DNA of 64,000 bases from Actinophytocola algeriensis (GTDB lineage: Bacteria; Actinomycetota; Actinomycetes; Mycobacteriales; Pseudonocardiaceae), in assembly GCF_014203735.1 (NCBI RefSeq), contig NZ_JACHJQ010000009.1, forward strand, positions 248,001-312,000. The letters are read 5' to 3'. The position numbers and the translations under genes are program-made. A model generated the notes under the pieces. The model saw only the letters and a list, made by a program, of their open reading frames with translations, was not told where the DNA came from and did not search any database. Positions 54,398 to 63,992 of the stretch are shown one piece after another. The stretch's first letter is position 1, and each line of letters begins with the position of its first letter.

Positions 54398-54796
54398 ATG
54401 ACGATGACCGACCCGATCGCAGACTTCTTGACCCGTCTGCGTAACGCCAACTCGGCGTACCACGACGAGGTCGTGCTGCCGCACTCGAAGCTCAAGGCCA
54501 ACATCGCGGAGATCCTCAAGCGCGAGGGCTACATCTCGGGCTACCGCGACGAGGACGGCGAAAAGGGCAAGAACCTTGTCGTCGAGCTGAAGTACGGCCC
54601 GAACCGGGAGCGCAGCATCGCCGGTCTGCGCCGGGTTTCCAAGCCCGGTCTCCGGGTGTACGCGAAGTCGACCAGCCTGCCCAAGGTGCTCGGTGGCCTC
54701 GGCGTGGCGATCATCTCCACGTCCGCGGGTCTCCTGACGGACCGACAGGCCGGCAAGCAGAAGATGGGCGGGGAAGTCCTCGCCTACGTCTGGTAG
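54398..54796 (+). CDS. rpsH: 30S ribosomal protein S8
   Basis: 132 residues. [20 protein letters not shown], then [20 protein letters not shown] near the C-terminus. In E. coli S8 represses the spc operon; no such site was identified here. A 73-base gap precedes it. Confidence 0.98.
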   Translation: MTMTDPIADFLTRLRNANSAYHDEVVLPHSKLKANIAEILKREGYISGYRDEDGEKGKNLVVELKYGPNRERSIAGLRRVSKPGLRVYAKSTSLPKVLGGLGVAIISTSAGLLTDRQAGKQKMGGEVLAYVW

Positions 54797-54812
54797 GGAA
54801 GGGGAGTAGTAG

Positions 54813-55352
54813 ATGTCTCGCATCGGTAAGCTGCCGATCCCCGTCCCGGCCAATGTGGACGTGAAGATCGACGGCCAGAGCATCAGCGTGAAGGGGCCCA
54901 AGGGCACCCTGGCGCACACGGTCGCGGAGCCGATCGTCGTGGAGCGCGGCGAGGACGGCGTCCTCGAGGTCAAGCGCCCCGACGACGAGCGAACCAACCG
55001 CGCGCTGCACGGTCTGACCCGGTCCCTGGTGAACAACCTGGTGGTCGGTGTCACCGACGGCTACGAGAAGAAGCTCGAGATCCACGGCGTGGGTTACCGC
55101 GTCCAGCTCAAGGGCTCGGACCTGGAGTTCTCACTCGGCTTCAGCCACCCGGTCAAGGTCTCGCCGCCGGAGGGCATCACCTTCGTGGTCGAGAACCAGA
55201 CCCGGTTCTCCGTCCAGGGGATCAACAAGCAGCTGGTCGGCGAGGTCGCCGCCAACATCCGCAAGCTGCGCAAGCCCGACCCGTACAAGGGCAAGGGCGT
55301 GCGGTACGCGGGCGAGAAGATCCGCCGCAAGGTCGGAAAGACGGGTAAGTGA
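54813..55352 (+). CDS. rplF: 50S ribosomal protein L6
   Basis: 179 residues. [40 protein letters not shown] and [20 protein letters not shown]. Confidence 0.98.
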   Translation: MSRIGKLPIPVPANVDVKIDGQSISVKGPKGTLAHTVAEPIVVERGEDGVLEVKRPDDERTNRALHGLTRSLVNNLVVGVTDGYEKKLEIHGVGYRVQLKGSDLEFSLGFSHPVKVSPPEGITFVVENQTRFSVQGINKQLVGEVAANIRKLRKPDPYKGKGVRYAGEKIRRKVGKTGK

Positions 55353-55354
55353 TC

Positions 55355-55759
55355 ATGAGCGAAGCGACTGTTACCAAGCGCCGCAAGCCGCTGGGCAAGG
55401 ACATCTCGACGCGTCGTCGGGTGTCCAAGGCCCGCCGCCACTTCCGGGTCCGCCGGAAGGTCAGCGGTACGGCCGAGCGGCCGCGTCTGTCGATCACGAA
55501 GTCGTCGCGGCACATCGTGGCGCAGCTGGTCGACGACCTGGCGGGCAAGACGATCGCGTCGGCGTCCACCCTCGAGGCGGACGTGCGGGCGATGGACGGC
55601 GACAAGAAGGCTCGTGCGGCCAAGGTCGGCCAGCTCGTCGCCGACCGCGCCAAGAACGCAGGCGTCTCGAAGATCGTGTTCGACCGCGGTGGCAACGACT
55701 ACCACGGCCGGATCGCGGCCCTCGCCGACGCGGCGCGCGAAGCCGGGCTGGAGTTCTGA
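55355..55759 (+). CDS. rplR: 50S ribosomal protein L18
   Basis: 134 residues from ATG 55355 ([20 protein letters not shown]). GTG 55349, overlapping the rplF stop, would add two residues and is possible. [20 protein letters not shown] and [20 protein letters not shown] are diagnostic. L18 binds 5S rRNA with L5. Confidence 0.96.
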   Translation: MSEATVTKRRKPLGKDISTRRRVSKARRHFRVRRKVSGTAERPRLSITKSSRHIVAQLVDDLAGKTIASASTLEADVRAMDGDKKARAAKVGQLVADRAKNAGVSKIVFDRGGNDYHGRIAALADAAREAGLEF

Positions 55760-55761
55760 TC

Positions 55762-55791
55762 ATGTACGAGTACACGGGAAGGATCGCCTGA
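55762..55791 (+). other. Nine-codon frame between rplR and rpsE
   Basis: ATG 55762 opens a frame reading MYEYTGRIA that stops at TGA, whose last A begins the rpsE ATG (TGATG). It holds the rpsE Shine-Dalgarno (GGGAAGGA). It may only be the ribosome binding region of rpsE. Confidence 0.3.
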
Positions 55792-56444
55792 TGCCGGGAC
55801 GTTCACGGCAATTCGGCGGCGGCCAGCAGGGCGGTCAGGGCGGTGACAACCGCGGAGATCGCGGTGACCGCCGGGACCGCAGGGACCGTCGCGATGGGGG
55901 CCGTGGCGGGGCGGCCCAGGACAAGACCGCGCACATCGAACGCGTGGTGGCCATCAACCGGGTCGCCAAGGTCGTGAAGGGTGGTCGCCGGTTCAGCTTC
56001 ACCGCGCTGGTCGTGGTGGGCGACGGCGACGGCATGGTCGGTGTCGGCTACGGCAAGGCGAAGGAGGTGCCTGCCGCGATCGCCAAGGGTATTGAGGAAG
56101 CGAAGAAGAACTTCTTCAAGGTCCCGAGGATCGCCGGCACCATCCCGCACCCGATCCAGGGTGAGCGTGCCGCCGGTGTCGTGCTCCTTCGTCCGGCTTC
56201 CGCCGGTACCGGCGTCATCGCCGGTGGCCCGGTGCGTGCCGTGCTGGAGTGCGCCGGTGTCCACGACGTGCTGTCGAAGTCGCTGGGCAGCGACAACGCG
56301 ATCAACATCGTGCACGCCACGGTGGCCGCGCTGAAGGGCCTGCAGCGTCCGGAGGAGGTGGCCGCTCGCCGCGGTCTGCCGCTCGAGGACGTGGCCCCGG
56401 CCGGCATGCTGCGGGCGCGTGCCCAGGCGGGTCAGGGGAAGTGA
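55791..56444 (+). CDS. rpsE: 30S ribosomal protein S5
   Basis: 217 residues from ATG 55791. A Gly/Arg/Asp-rich N-terminal tail of about 45 residues precedes the core: [40 protein letters not shown] and [20 protein letters not shown]. The tail length is typical of actinomycetes. Confidence 0.97.
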   Translation: MPGRSRQFGGGQQGGQGGDNRGDRGDRRDRRDRRDGGRGGAAQDKTAHIERVVAINRVAKVVKGGRRFSFTALVVVGDGDGMVGVGYGKAKEVPAAIAKGIEEAKKNFFKVPRIAGTIPHPIQGERAAGVVLLRPASAGTGVIAGGPVRAVLECAGVHDVLSKSLGSDNAINIVHATVAALKGLQRPEEVAARRGLPLEDVAPAGMLRARAQAGQGK

Positions 56445-56445
56445 C

Positions 56446-56631
56446 ATGGCACAGCTCAAGGTGACCCAGGTCCGCAGTGTCATCGGGACCAAGCGCAACC
56501 ACCGGGAGTCGCTGCGCACACTCGGGCTGCGGAAGATCCGCCAGTCCACCGTGCGTGAGGACACCCCGCAGGTTCGCGGCCTGATCCACACCGTCCGTCA
56601 CCTGGTGACGGTCGAGGAGGTCGAAGACTGA
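56446..56631 (+). CDS. rpmD: 50S ribosomal protein L30
   Basis: 61 residues. [20 protein letters not shown] and [20 protein letters not shown]. Its stop overlaps the rplO ATG. Confidence 0.98.
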   Translation: MAQLKVTQVRSVIGTKRNHRESLRTLGLRKIRQSTVREDTPQVRGLIHTVRHLVTVEEVED

Positions 56632-57074
56632 TGGCCATCAAGATCCACCACCTCCGTCCCGCGCCCGGCGCGAAGACGGAGAAGCACCGGGTCGGCCGTG
56701 GTGAAGGCGGCAAGGGCGGCAAGACCGCAGGCCGCGGCACCAAGGGCACCAAGGCACGGAAGAACGTGCCTGCCCGTTTCGAGGGTGGGCAGATGCCCAT
56801 CCACATGCGGCTGCCGAAGCTGCGTGGCTTCACGAACCGGTTCCGCACCGAGTACCAGCCGGTGAACGTGGGCGACATCGCCCGCGTGTTCCCCGACGGT
56901 GGTTCGGTCGGCGTGGCCGAGCTGGTCGAGGCCGGTCTCGTCCGCAAGAACGAGCTGGTGAAGGTCCTCGGCGACGGCGACCTGTCGGTGAAGCTGGACG
57001 TCACCGCGCACAAGTTCTCCAAGTCCGCTTCGGAGAAGCTGGCGGCGGCGGGCGGCAGCGCCACCACGCTGTAA
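56631..57074 (+). CDS. rplO: 50S ribosomal protein L15
   Basis: 147 residues. [40 protein letters not shown] and a C-terminal [14 protein letters not shown]-type segment. It is the last ribosomal gene of this block and is followed by a terminator rather than by secY. Confidence 0.98.
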   Translation: MAIKIHHLRPAPGAKTEKHRVGRGEGGKGGKTAGRGTKGTKARKNVPARFEGGQMPIHMRLPKLRGFTNRFRTEYQPVNVGDIARVFPDGGSVGVAELVEAGLVRKNELVKVLGDGDLSVKLDVTAHKFSKSASEKLAAAGGSATTL

Positions 57075-57084
57075 CGAACACACG

Positions 57085-57119
57085 AAAGCGGCCGGCAGGT
57101 TCTCCTGCCGGCCGCTTTT
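57085..57119 (+). terminator. Terminator after rplO
   Basis: AAAGCGGCCGGCAGG (57085-57099) pairs with CCTGCCGGCCGCTTT (57104-57118), four-base loop, T-run inside the 3' arm. It closes the S10-spc transcript ahead of an accessory block. Confidence 0.93.
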
Positions 57120-57156
57120 CGTTGTGCGGGCGGCGTTCGCGGGCCATGCTCCGTTC

Positions 57157-57906
57157 ATGACCAAGGCCCGCCGGGTCACCGCCGCGCTCGCCGTCGCGGC
57201 GGCGGTGCTGGTGATCGTCGGCTCCGCGCTGCCGTTGTTCTCCGTGACGTTCCTGATGGGCGCTGGTCCTGTCGAGTTCACCATGACGGCGTGGGGGATC
57301 GAGTCCGACGGCGGCATCTTCCCGATCGGCGACGTCCCGGCGAACGGTTTCCCGCTGGTGCTCGCCGGCGTCCTCATGGCCTTCGCGGCTGGGGCGCTGC
57401 GGGCAGCCGCCCGGCCCGGTGCGCTTCCGCGCACCGAACGCGTGGGGGTCCTCGCCGTCGTGGCCGGGGGTGCGTTCCTGGCGTGCGCCGTGTGGATGGT
57501 GGCGGCGCAGTCGGTCAACTGGGAGGACACCTACGGGCCGCCCGACGACGCCGAGGACCTCAGCTTCGGCGGCGAGACCGGTTACGGCGCCGGACTGTGG
57601 ATCCTGGTGCTCGCGGCTCTGCTGGGTGTGGCGGCCGCGGTGCTCGCGCAGCTGCCCGGCACGCGGCCCGCGCCGGTGGTGACGGCGGACCCGGACGCGC
57701 CGACCCCACCGTTCGGCATCGTGCTGCCGGTGCCGGCGGAGGAACCCCCGCCGGAGCTGCCCGAGCCCGAGCCGGAGCCGGCACCCGAGCCGGAAGTGCC
57801 GGTGCTGGGCCCGATCGTGATCCCCGAGGCGCCACCGCCGCCCGCACCAGCGGGCCCGGCGGTGCCGCTGGTGGAGGACCCTCTGGACGAGCCGCGTCGC
57901 GACTGA
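57157..57906 (+). CDS. Four-helix membrane protein with Pro/Glu-rich C-terminus, paralogue 1
   Basis: 249 residues from ATG 57157. Four hydrophobic helices: VTAALAVAAAVLVIVGSALP, FPLVLAGVLMAFAAGALRAA, VGVLAVVAGGAFLACAVWMV and LWILVLAALLGVAAAVLAQL. The cytoplasmic tail from about 185 is low complexity (PEPEPEPAPEPEVPVLGP). No named family recognised. It parallels the next gene in layout. Confidence 0.7.
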   Translation: MTKARRVTAALAVAAAVLVIVGSALPLFSVTFLMGAGPVEFTMTAWGIESDGGIFPIGDVPANGFPLVLAGVLMAFAAGALRAAARPGALPRTERVGVLAVVAGGAFLACAVWMVAAQSVNWEDTYGPPDDAEDLSFGGETGYGAGLWILVLAALLGVAAAVLAQLPGTRPAPVVTADPDAPTPPFGIVLPVPAEEPPPELPEPEPEPAPEPEVPVLGPIVIPEAPPPPAPAGPAVPLVEDPLDEPRRD

Positions 57907-57918
57907 CACGCTCCAGGC

Positions 57919-58962
57919 ATGACCATGGGGGAACCGCTGCCGGTCTACCCGGCTGCGATGTCCACGCTCGCGCAGCCGACGACAGGTCCGGCGCGCTGGC
58001 ACGCGACCCGCGTGACGGCGGCGCTGTTGTCGTTCTGCGCGGTGGTGATGGTGATCGTCGGGTCGTTCCTCCCGCTGTACTCGGGCACCCTCAGCTTCGG
58101 CGGCGACGACATCGAGGTGACGATCTCCCCGTGGAGCGCCGACGTCCAGGGCCCCACCGCACCCGGCGACGTCCCGACGATCGGCTACCCCCTGGTCTTC
58201 GCCGCGATAGTGCTGGCCTGTGCGGCGGCCATCAGCTGGTACGCGGCGACCCCGGCCGCCACCCAGGGCGTCGGGAGAGTGGCCGGCCTGACGACGGCGA
58301 TCGGCGGCGCGTTCCTCATCGGCACGGTGTGGACCGCGTCCCTGATGGTGATGAACGGCGTGGACAGCGCCCTGCTCCTGGGCACGGTGACCCCGGGCCT
58401 GCAGACCGACGCGACCTACCTCGCCGGGTACTGGCTGCTGCTGGTGGCCGCGCTGCTGAGCCTGGGCGCGGCCGTACTGGCCCTGATCCCGGTCCGCACG
58501 CCGACGTGGGCCCAGGCCAACCCGGGCGTGGCGACCCCGCCGTACGGCATCGCCCCGGTGGCACTGCCGGTCCAGCAGGCGGGGACGCTCCAGGTGGACC
58601 CGCTGACCGGACACCCACTGCACAGTCCCCCCACGGGCAAGGCCTACCCGCCACCCTCGGCGGCCTGGGCGCCGCAACCGCACTGGCAGGCACCTGCGCC
58701 GACGGCCGCCCAGCCACCGCGGGCTTCTCCGCCGCCGACCGCCGAGGCACCGGGAACCCAGCCCCAGCAGTCGGCCCCGCAGCCTCCGGCCGCGCCCGCG
58801 TCTCCGGCTGCCGCGCCTCCCGCCGCCGCGGAGGCGACGCCGCAGCCCGCCCAACAGGCGCCTGCTGGACCGGAGCCCGTCGAGCCGGTGGCCGCCCGGC
58901 CACCCGCCGCCGTCCCGCCGCCGGGCGAGGACCAGGACCCGGCGGCCGGACAGAAGCCCTAG
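57919..58962 (+). CDS. Four-helix membrane protein with Pro/Ala-rich C-terminus, paralogue 2
   Basis: 347 residues from ATG 57919; ATG 57958 is also possible. It shares with its neighbour the order RVTAALL, VIVGSFLPLYS, a PGDVPTIGYPLVFA loop and GGAFLIGTVWTASLM, so it is a tandem paralogue. The C-terminal 130 residues are Pro/Ala/Gln-rich. Function unknown; possibly a sensor or adaptor binding other proteins through the tail. Confidence 0.7.
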   Translation: MTMGEPLPVYPAAMSTLAQPTTGPARWHATRVTAALLSFCAVVMVIVGSFLPLYSGTLSFGGDDIEVTISPWSADVQGPTAPGDVPTIGYPLVFAAIVLACAAAISWYAATPAATQGVGRVAGLTTAIGGAFLIGTVWTASLMVMNGVDSALLLGTVTPGLQTDATYLAGYWLLLVAALLSLGAAVLALIPVRTPTWAQANPGVATPPYGIAPVALPVQQAGTLQVDPLTGHPLHSPPTGKAYPPPSAAWAPQPHWQAPAPTAAQPPRASPPPTAEAPGTQPQQSAPQPPAAPASPAAAPPAAAEATPQPAQQAPAGPEPVEPVAARPPAAVPPPGEDQDPAAGQKP

Positions 58963-60686
58963 AACACCGGCGCACCTTCCCGGACCAGCCGCCAGTTCGG
59001 CACGAAGAACTCCGACTCGTCGATGACCCCGGCGTCCTGCGCGTAGTCGATCAGCGCCTGCCGGATCTCCACCTGCGCGTTGTGGACCACCGGTGCCGCC
59101 GACACGTGCGGAAACCCGCCCCAGCCGGACCGCCGGTAGTTGTTGACCGCCACCACGACCTCCTGCGCGGGGTCCAGCGACAGGTTCACGATCCGCGAGC
59201 CCACCGGCTTCGAGATGTCGATGTCGTAGGTGACACCGGACAGCACGTCGTAGTTGTAGTCCGGCTTGCCGCCCGCGTTGGTCAGCGTCTGGGGATCGAC
59301 CGGCGCGCCGGCCGCCGTCTGGGTGAAGTACTTCGCCGAGTACTCGAGGTAGTCCTTCACCTGCGCGCCGGTCATGGTCACGGCTTCGAGGGTGTTGTCG
59401 TAGATGTACAGCCCGGCGATGTCACGGATGGTCACCTGCCCGGCCGGGAACACGGCCGTCCGCGAGAACGGCGCCGCGATCGACAGCACCGGCTTCCCGG
59501 AGCCGACGGCCTGGGTCACCACGGACGTCTGGACGGCGTTGATGTAGTCCAGGATCGCCGTGTCCTTGTACCGCGACTCGGCCGCCGACAGCTCCGACAC
59601 CGACTCCGCCACCGGCTGGTTCACGTACGCGACCGTCTTGTCGTGCTGCTCGGCCATGAGCGACACGATCTTCGGGTCCTCCGGCACGGTGTTGGTGTTG
59701 AGGGTCGTCGACGACTTCGACGACACCTGCCACGTGCCGCGCGACCACGACAGGGTGAAATCCACGACCGACAGCCGCTGGCCCCACTTGCCCGGTTCGG
59801 TCAGCAGCACCTGCTTCCCGGTGGCCTTGTTGGTCACGAACCGTTGCGGCACGTCGTTGTGGGCGTGCCCGAACAGCACGGCGTCGATGCCCGGCACCTC
59901 CTCGGCGACCATCGCCGACGCGTTCTCCACCGGGATGTCGCCCTGGTAGGAGGACATGCCGTTGTCACCGGCGTGCGCGGTCACCAGCACCACGTCCGCA
60001 CCGAGCCCGCGCATCAGCGGCACCCAGAACTTCGCCGACTCGACCAGGTCGGTGAACCGCAGCTTGCCGTCGACGTTCGCCTTGTCCCAGATGGCGATGC
60101 CCGGGTTGGTGAGCCCGAGGACGCCGACCCGGACGGGCCGCTTCCCGTGCACCGGCATGGTTTTCATGGTGAACGGCAGGTAGGCGGGGATGCCGGTGCG
60201 CGCGTCGACGGCGTTCGCGCCGAGCACCGGGGCCTTCATCTGCCTGATCCATTTCGCCAGCAGCGGAAGGCCGTAGTTGAACTCGTGGTTCCCGAGGGTC
60301 ACGGCGTCGTACCCGATGGCGTTCATGGCGCGGGCCATGGGATGCGTCGCGCCGGTCTCCGTGATCGGCTCGACCTTCGCGTAGTAGTAGTCCAGTGGCG
60401 TGCCCTGGATCGTGTCGCCGGAGTCGAGCAGCATGGTCTTCTCCCGGCCGCGGTCGGCCCGGATCCGGTTCACCAGCGTCGAGACCTTCGCGAGGCCGAC
60501 GTCGTTGTGAGCGCTGTCGTCGTACTCGGCGTTTTTGAAGTAATCCCAGTTCAGGGCGTTGCCGTGCAGGTCGGACGACTCCATGACGGTGATGGTGACG
60601 TCGTGGGTGGACGCGGCCGCCGGGGTCGCCGCGGCCGTGCCCGCGGCGGTGGCGAGAGCGACCGCCATCGCGAGAGGTTTGCGCAT
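58959..60686 (-). CDS. Secreted 5'-nucleotidase / 2',3'-cyclic phosphodiesterase-type phosphoesterase
   Basis: 575 residues from ATG 60686 (MRKPLAMAVALATAAGTAAA), which starts a clean signal peptide; the frame is open 12 codons further. The metallophosphatase motifs are in order: SSDLHGN (metal Asp and His), LDSGDTIQGTP, TLGNHEFNYG and FGHAHND. The 5_nucleotid_C domain follows, with a substrate-stacking NYRRSGWGGFP segment near the end. It would release phosphate from nucleotides outside the cell. The stop is 4 bases inside the convergent membrane gene's end. Which nucleotide is preferred is not readable. Confidence 0.9.
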   Translation of the reverse strand: MRKPLAMAVALATAAGTAAATPAAASTHDVTITVMESSDLHGNALNWDYFKNAEYDDSAHNDVGLAKVSTLVNRIRADRGREKTMLLDSGDTIQGTPLDYYYAKVEPITETGATHPMARAMNAIGYDAVTLGNHEFNYGLPLLAKWIRQMKAPVLGANAVDARTGIPAYLPFTMKTMPVHGKRPVRVGVLGLTNPGIAIWDKANVDGKLRFTDLVESAKFWVPLMRGLGADVVLVTAHAGDNGMSSYQGDIPVENASAMVAEEVPGIDAVLFGHAHNDVPQRFVTNKATGKQVLLTEPGKWGQRLSVVDFTLSWSRGTWQVSSKSSTTLNTNTVPEDPKIVSLMAEQHDKTVAYVNQPVAESVSELSAAESRYKDTAILDYINAVQTSVVTQAVGSGKPVLSIAAPFSRTAVFPAGQVTIRDIAGLYIYDNTLEAVTMTGAQVKDYLEYSAKYFTQTAAGAPVDPQTLTNAGGKPDYNYDVLSGVTYDIDISKPVGSRIVNLSLDPAQEVVVAVNNYRRSGWGGFPHVSAAPVVHNAQVEIRQALIDYAQDAGVIDESEFFVPNWRLVREGAPVF

Positions 60687-60813
60687 GCGTGCATCCCACC
60701 CGATGCGAAACCGCACGTCCACGCTCCGAAAGGACTAGGCCGAACGGATGCGCCGGATTCCTTAACGGCCAGGGGGTGCAGGAGCCCTCCGGGGTCCTGT
60801 TAAAGTCGGGAGC

Positions 60814-60932
60814 ACGCTTCGGGTGGAGTGCCCCCCGAAGCGTTCCTGGCTTGCCAGCACCTGGCAGCCGGGTGAGTGTGTTCCGGCCGGTAACCAACCG
60901 GCAAAGCCGATCGCCGGCGAGAAGCGCCGGCG
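60814..60932 (+). promoter_or_regulatory. Structured secY leader with four hairpins
   Basis: Four inverted repeats stand in line: ACGCTTCGGG/CCCGAAGCGT (60814-60823/60834-60843), TGCCAG/CTGGCA (60852-60857/60861-60866), GCCGGT/ACCGGC (60886-60891/60897-60902) and CGCCGGCG/CGCCGGCG (60912-60919/60925-60932). The last ends 6 bases before the ribosome binding site GAGGAGG (60938-60944). It may be an attenuator or protein-binding leader, or simply a stable 5' end. Confidence 0.55.
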
Positions 60933-60951
60933 ACGCCGAGGAGGTCCTTGC

Positions 60952-62253
60952 GTGCTCAGCGCCTTCCGCTCGGCTCTCGCGACGCCGGATCTGCGCCGCA
61001 AGATCCTTTTCACCCTGATGATCATTGGGGTCTATCGGGTCGGCGCAATGCTGCCCTCCCCGGGTGTGTCGTACCCGAACGTGCAGAAATGCATCGCCGA
61101 TGTCGACAACCAGAGCATCTACCAGCTGCTGAACCTGTTCAGCGGCGGTGCGCTCCTGCAGTTGTCGGTGTTCGCGCTCGGGATCATGCCCTACATCACG
61201 GCGAGCATCATCATCCAGCTGCTGACCGTGGTCATTCCGCGGTTCGAGCAGCTGAAGAAGGAAGGCCAGTCCGGCCAGGGCAAGCTCACCCAGTACACGC
61301 GCTACCTGACCATCGGTCTCGCGGTCCTGCAGGCCACCGGCATCATCGCCATGGCCAACCGGGGCGGCCTGTTCGGTGACTGCCAGGACCCGATCATCCC
61401 GCAGAACGGCGTGTTCGACCTCGCCATCATCGTCCTGACGATGACCGCGGGCACCGCCGTGATCATGTGGTTCGGCGAGCTCATCACCGAGCGCGGCATC
61501 GGCAACGGCATGTCCCTGCTGATGTTCGTCAACATCGCGGCGCGCATCCCGGCCGAGGGTGGCAACATCCTCGAGAACAACGGCCCGCTGGTCTTCACCA
61601 TCGTGTGCCTGTTCGGCCTCGCGATCATCGTCGGTGTGGTGTTCCTCGAGCAGGGGCAGCGCCGCATCCCGGTGCAGTACGCGAAGCGCATGGTCGGCCG
61701 TCGCATGTACGGCGGTACCTCGACCTACCTGCCGATGAAGGTCAACCAGGCAGGCGTCATCCCGATCATCTTCGCGTCCTCGCTGCTGTACCTGCCCGAC
61801 CTGATCACCAGGCTCGCGGGCAACAGCAACAACTGGTGGACCCGGTTCGTCTCCGAGCACCTCACGAAGCAGTCCGACTGGGTGCACATCCTGGTCTACT
61901 TCGCGATGATCATCTTCTTCACGTACTTCTACATCAGCATCCAGTTCAACCCGAACGAGCGTGCTGACGACATGAAGAAGTACGGCGGCTTCATCCCCGG
62001 CATTCGCCCTGGTCGGCCGACCGCCGAGTACCTGCAGTTCGTGCTGAGCAGGATCACCCTCCCCGGGTCGATCTACCTCGGCATCATCGCGGTGTTGCCC
62101 AACTTCTTCCTGGACATCACCGGTGACGGCCAGAACCAGAACTTCCCCTTCGGTGGTACAGCTGTTTTGATCATGGTTGGCGTCGGCCTTGACACCGTCA
62201 AGCAGATCGAAAGCCAGCTCATGCAACGCAACTACGAAGGGTTCCTCAAGTGA
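60952..62253 (+). CDS. secY: Preprotein translocase subunit SecY
   Basis: 433 residues from GTG 60952 with GAGGAGG upstream. Ten membrane helices. SecY signatures: [20 protein letters not shown] (plug and lateral gate), [19 protein letters not shown], and [20 protein letters not shown]-type loop. It forms the export channel with SecE (9800). It overlaps adk by four bases. Confidence 0.97.
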   Translation: MLSAFRSALATPDLRRKILFTLMIIGVYRVGAMLPSPGVSYPNVQKCIADVDNQSIYQLLNLFSGGALLQLSVFALGIMPYITASIIIQLLTVVIPRFEQLKKEGQSGQGKLTQYTRYLTIGLAVLQATGIIAMANRGGLFGDCQDPIIPQNGVFDLAIIVLTMTAGTAVIMWFGELITERGIGNGMSLLMFVNIAARIPAEGGNILENNGPLVFTIVCLFGLAIIVGVVFLEQGQRRIPVQYAKRMVGRRMYGGTSTYLPMKVNQAGVIPIIFASSLLYLPDLITRLAGNSNNWWTRFVSEHLTKQSDWVHILVYFAMIIFFTYFYISIQFNPNERADDMKKYGGFIPGIRPGRPTAEYLQFVLSRITLPGSIYLGIIAVLPNFFLDITGDGQNQNFPFGGTAVLIMVGVGLDTVKQIESQLMQRNYEGFLK

Positions 62254-62804
62254 CACGACTCGTTCTCGTCGGTCCGCCGGGTGCGGGCAAAGGCACTCAG
62301 GCGACCGCGCTGAGCGAGAAGCTGAGCATTCCGCACATCTCCACCGGCGACCTGTTCCGCAAGAACATCGCCGAGGAGACCGAGCTCGGCAAGCAGGTCA
62401 AGCACATCCTCGACAGCGGTGGCCTCGTCCCGGACGAGGTCACCAACCAGATGCTGATCGAGCGGCTCGAGCACCCCGACACGGCGAACGGCTTTCTGCT
62501 GGACGGTTTCCCGCGCAACATCGGGCAGGCCGAGGTCCTGTCGAAGGAGCTCGCGGAGTCCGACCAGAAGCTCGACGCGGTCGTACAGCTCGTGGTCGAC
62601 GAGGAGGTCGTCGTGAAGAGGCTGCTCACCCGCGGCCGCAGCGACGACAACGAGGACGTCATCCGCCACCGGCAGCACGTGTACCGGTCGGAGACCGCGC
62701 CGCTCCTCGACTACTACCGGGACGTGCTGATCACCGTCGACGGCGTCGGCGCGGTCGACGAGATCACCGACCGGGTGCTTGCCGCGCTGCGCGACCGGAC
62801 GTGA
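62250..62804 (+). CDS. adk: Adenylate kinase
   Basis: 184 residues from GTG 62250. The P-loop [10 protein letters not shown] is at residues 8-17, then [26 protein letters not shown] and [15 protein letters not shown]. The lid is the short form, as in other actinobacteria. It balances ATP, ADP and AMP. It overlaps secY and map by four bases each. Confidence 0.97.
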   Translation: MTRLVLVGPPGAGKGTQATALSEKLSIPHISTGDLFRKNIAEETELGKQVKHILDSGGLVPDEVTNQMLIERLEHPDTANGFLLDGFPRNIGQAEVLSKELAESDQKLDAVVQLVVDEEVVVKRLLTRGRSDDNEDVIRHRQHVYRSETAPLLDYYRDVLITVDGVGAVDEITDRVLAALRDRT

Positions 62805-63613
62805 CCGGTGGCCTGTTCGGCACGTTGCTCCGGCGGCGTGACAGCATGATCGAGCTGAAGACCCCAGCCGAGCTGGAGGCGATGCGCGCGGCCGGCCTGG
62901 TGGTGGCGAAGGCGCTCGCGGCGGTCACGGCCGCCGTCCGCCCCGGTGTCAGCACGGGGGAGCTGGACGAGGTGGCGTTCCAGGTGATCCGCGACGCCGG
63001 GGCCGTTCCGTCGTTCCTCGGCTACCACGACTACCCGGCCACGATCTGCGCGTCGGTGAACCACCAGATCGTCCACGGCATCCCGTCGACCGACCAGGTC
63101 CTGGCAGAGGGCGACCTGATCTCGGTGGACTGCGGCGCCATCCTCGACGGCTGGCACGGCGACTCGGCCGTGACGCTGCCGGTGGGCACGATCTCGGCGG
63201 CCGACCAGGCGCTGTCCGACGCGACCAGGGCGTCGATGGAGGCCGGCATCAAGGCGGTCCGCCCGGACGGCAGGCTCACCGACATCTCACACGCCATCGA
63301 GGAGTCGGTCCACCGGTCCGAACGCGCGTCCGGCACGACGTACGGCATCGTCCGCGAGTACGGCGGCCACGGCATCGGGCGGGCCATGCACATGGAGCCG
63401 TTCCTGCCGAACTACGGCAAGCCGGGCAAGGGCCCCCGCCTCCGGGCCGGCATGGCGATCGCCATCGAACCGATGCTGACCATCGGCGGCGAGCAGACCC
63501 AGGAGCTCGACGACGGCTGGACCGTGGTCACCGCCGACGGCTCCAGGGCGGCCCACTGGGAACACACGGTGGCCATCACCGAAGACGGCCCGTGGGTGCT
63601 CACCGCGCCGTAG
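62801..63613 (+). CDS. map: Type I methionine aminopeptidase
   Basis: 270 residues from GTG 62801, overlapping the adk stop; ATG 62846 ([10 protein letters not shown]) would give a shorter form without the 15-residue lead. The five metal ligands are visible: Asp110 and Asp121 in [17 protein letters not shown], His190 in [10 protein letters not shown], Glu223 in AIEPML and Glu254 in HWEHTVAI. It removes initiator methionine from new proteins, fitting its place behind secY-adk. It converges with the next gene, overlapping by 14 bases. Confidence 0.95.
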   Translation: MTGGLFGTLLRRRDSMIELKTPAELEAMRAAGLVVAKALAAVTAAVRPGVSTGELDEVAFQVIRDAGAVPSFLGYHDYPATICASVNHQIVHGIPSTDQVLAEGDLISVDCGAILDGWHGDSAVTLPVGTISAADQALSDATRASMEAGIKAVRPDGRLTDISHAIEESVHRSERASGTTYGIVREYGGHGIGRAMHMEPFLPNYGKPGKGPRLRAGMAIAIEPMLTIGGEQTQELDDGWTVVTADGSRAAHWEHTVAITEDGPWVLTAP

Positions 63614-63992
63614 CGGCACGGCGGGCGCGCTTGGCGGCCATGCCCCGGCCGATCGCAGGCAGGCACCACAGCACCGTCAGCAGGATGAACGGGACGAGGA
63701 ACACCAGCGCGTACAAGCTGTCCGAGCCGCCGTCCACCACGCCGTAGACGACCACGCCCATGGGGCCGAGCGTCAGGAATACGGTGAGGACGCGGGCCCA
63801 CCGCAGGCCGAAGCCCGCGAGCAACGCCATGACTCCCAGCAGGGCGACCGCGACCAGCGTCGCGGTCACGATGACGATGTCGGCCTCCGCGCTGGCGATG
63901 GCCTCCTTCCCGCCCTTCAGCCCCTTGCCGTCGCCGGAACCGCGGCCGGCCATGCCGTCGAACTGCTCCAGGAACTCCTTCTTGCGGTACAT
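63600..63992 (-). CDS. Small membrane protein, possibly cut at its N-terminus
   Basis: At least 130 residues. The first 35 are polar ([12 protein letters not shown], then Gly/Lys-rich). Three membrane helices follow: [39 protein letters not shown] and [20 protein letters not shown], with a basic C-terminus. No family recognised. The ATG at 63992 has GGAG directly against it, too close for normal use, so the true start may lie beyond the window edge. Confidence 0.6.
   Translation of the reverse strand: MYRKKEFLEQFDGMAGRGSGDGKGLKGGKEAIASAEADIVIVTATLVAVALLGVMALLAGFGLRWARVLTVFLTLGPMGVVVYGVVDGGSDSLYALVFLVPFILLTVLWCLPAIGRGMAAKRARRAATAR

Noticed and set aside
57291-60803. 1170-codon plus-strand frame across the membrane genes and nucleotidase
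   Set aside because: It runs out of frame through two real genes and antisense to a third; no domain content.
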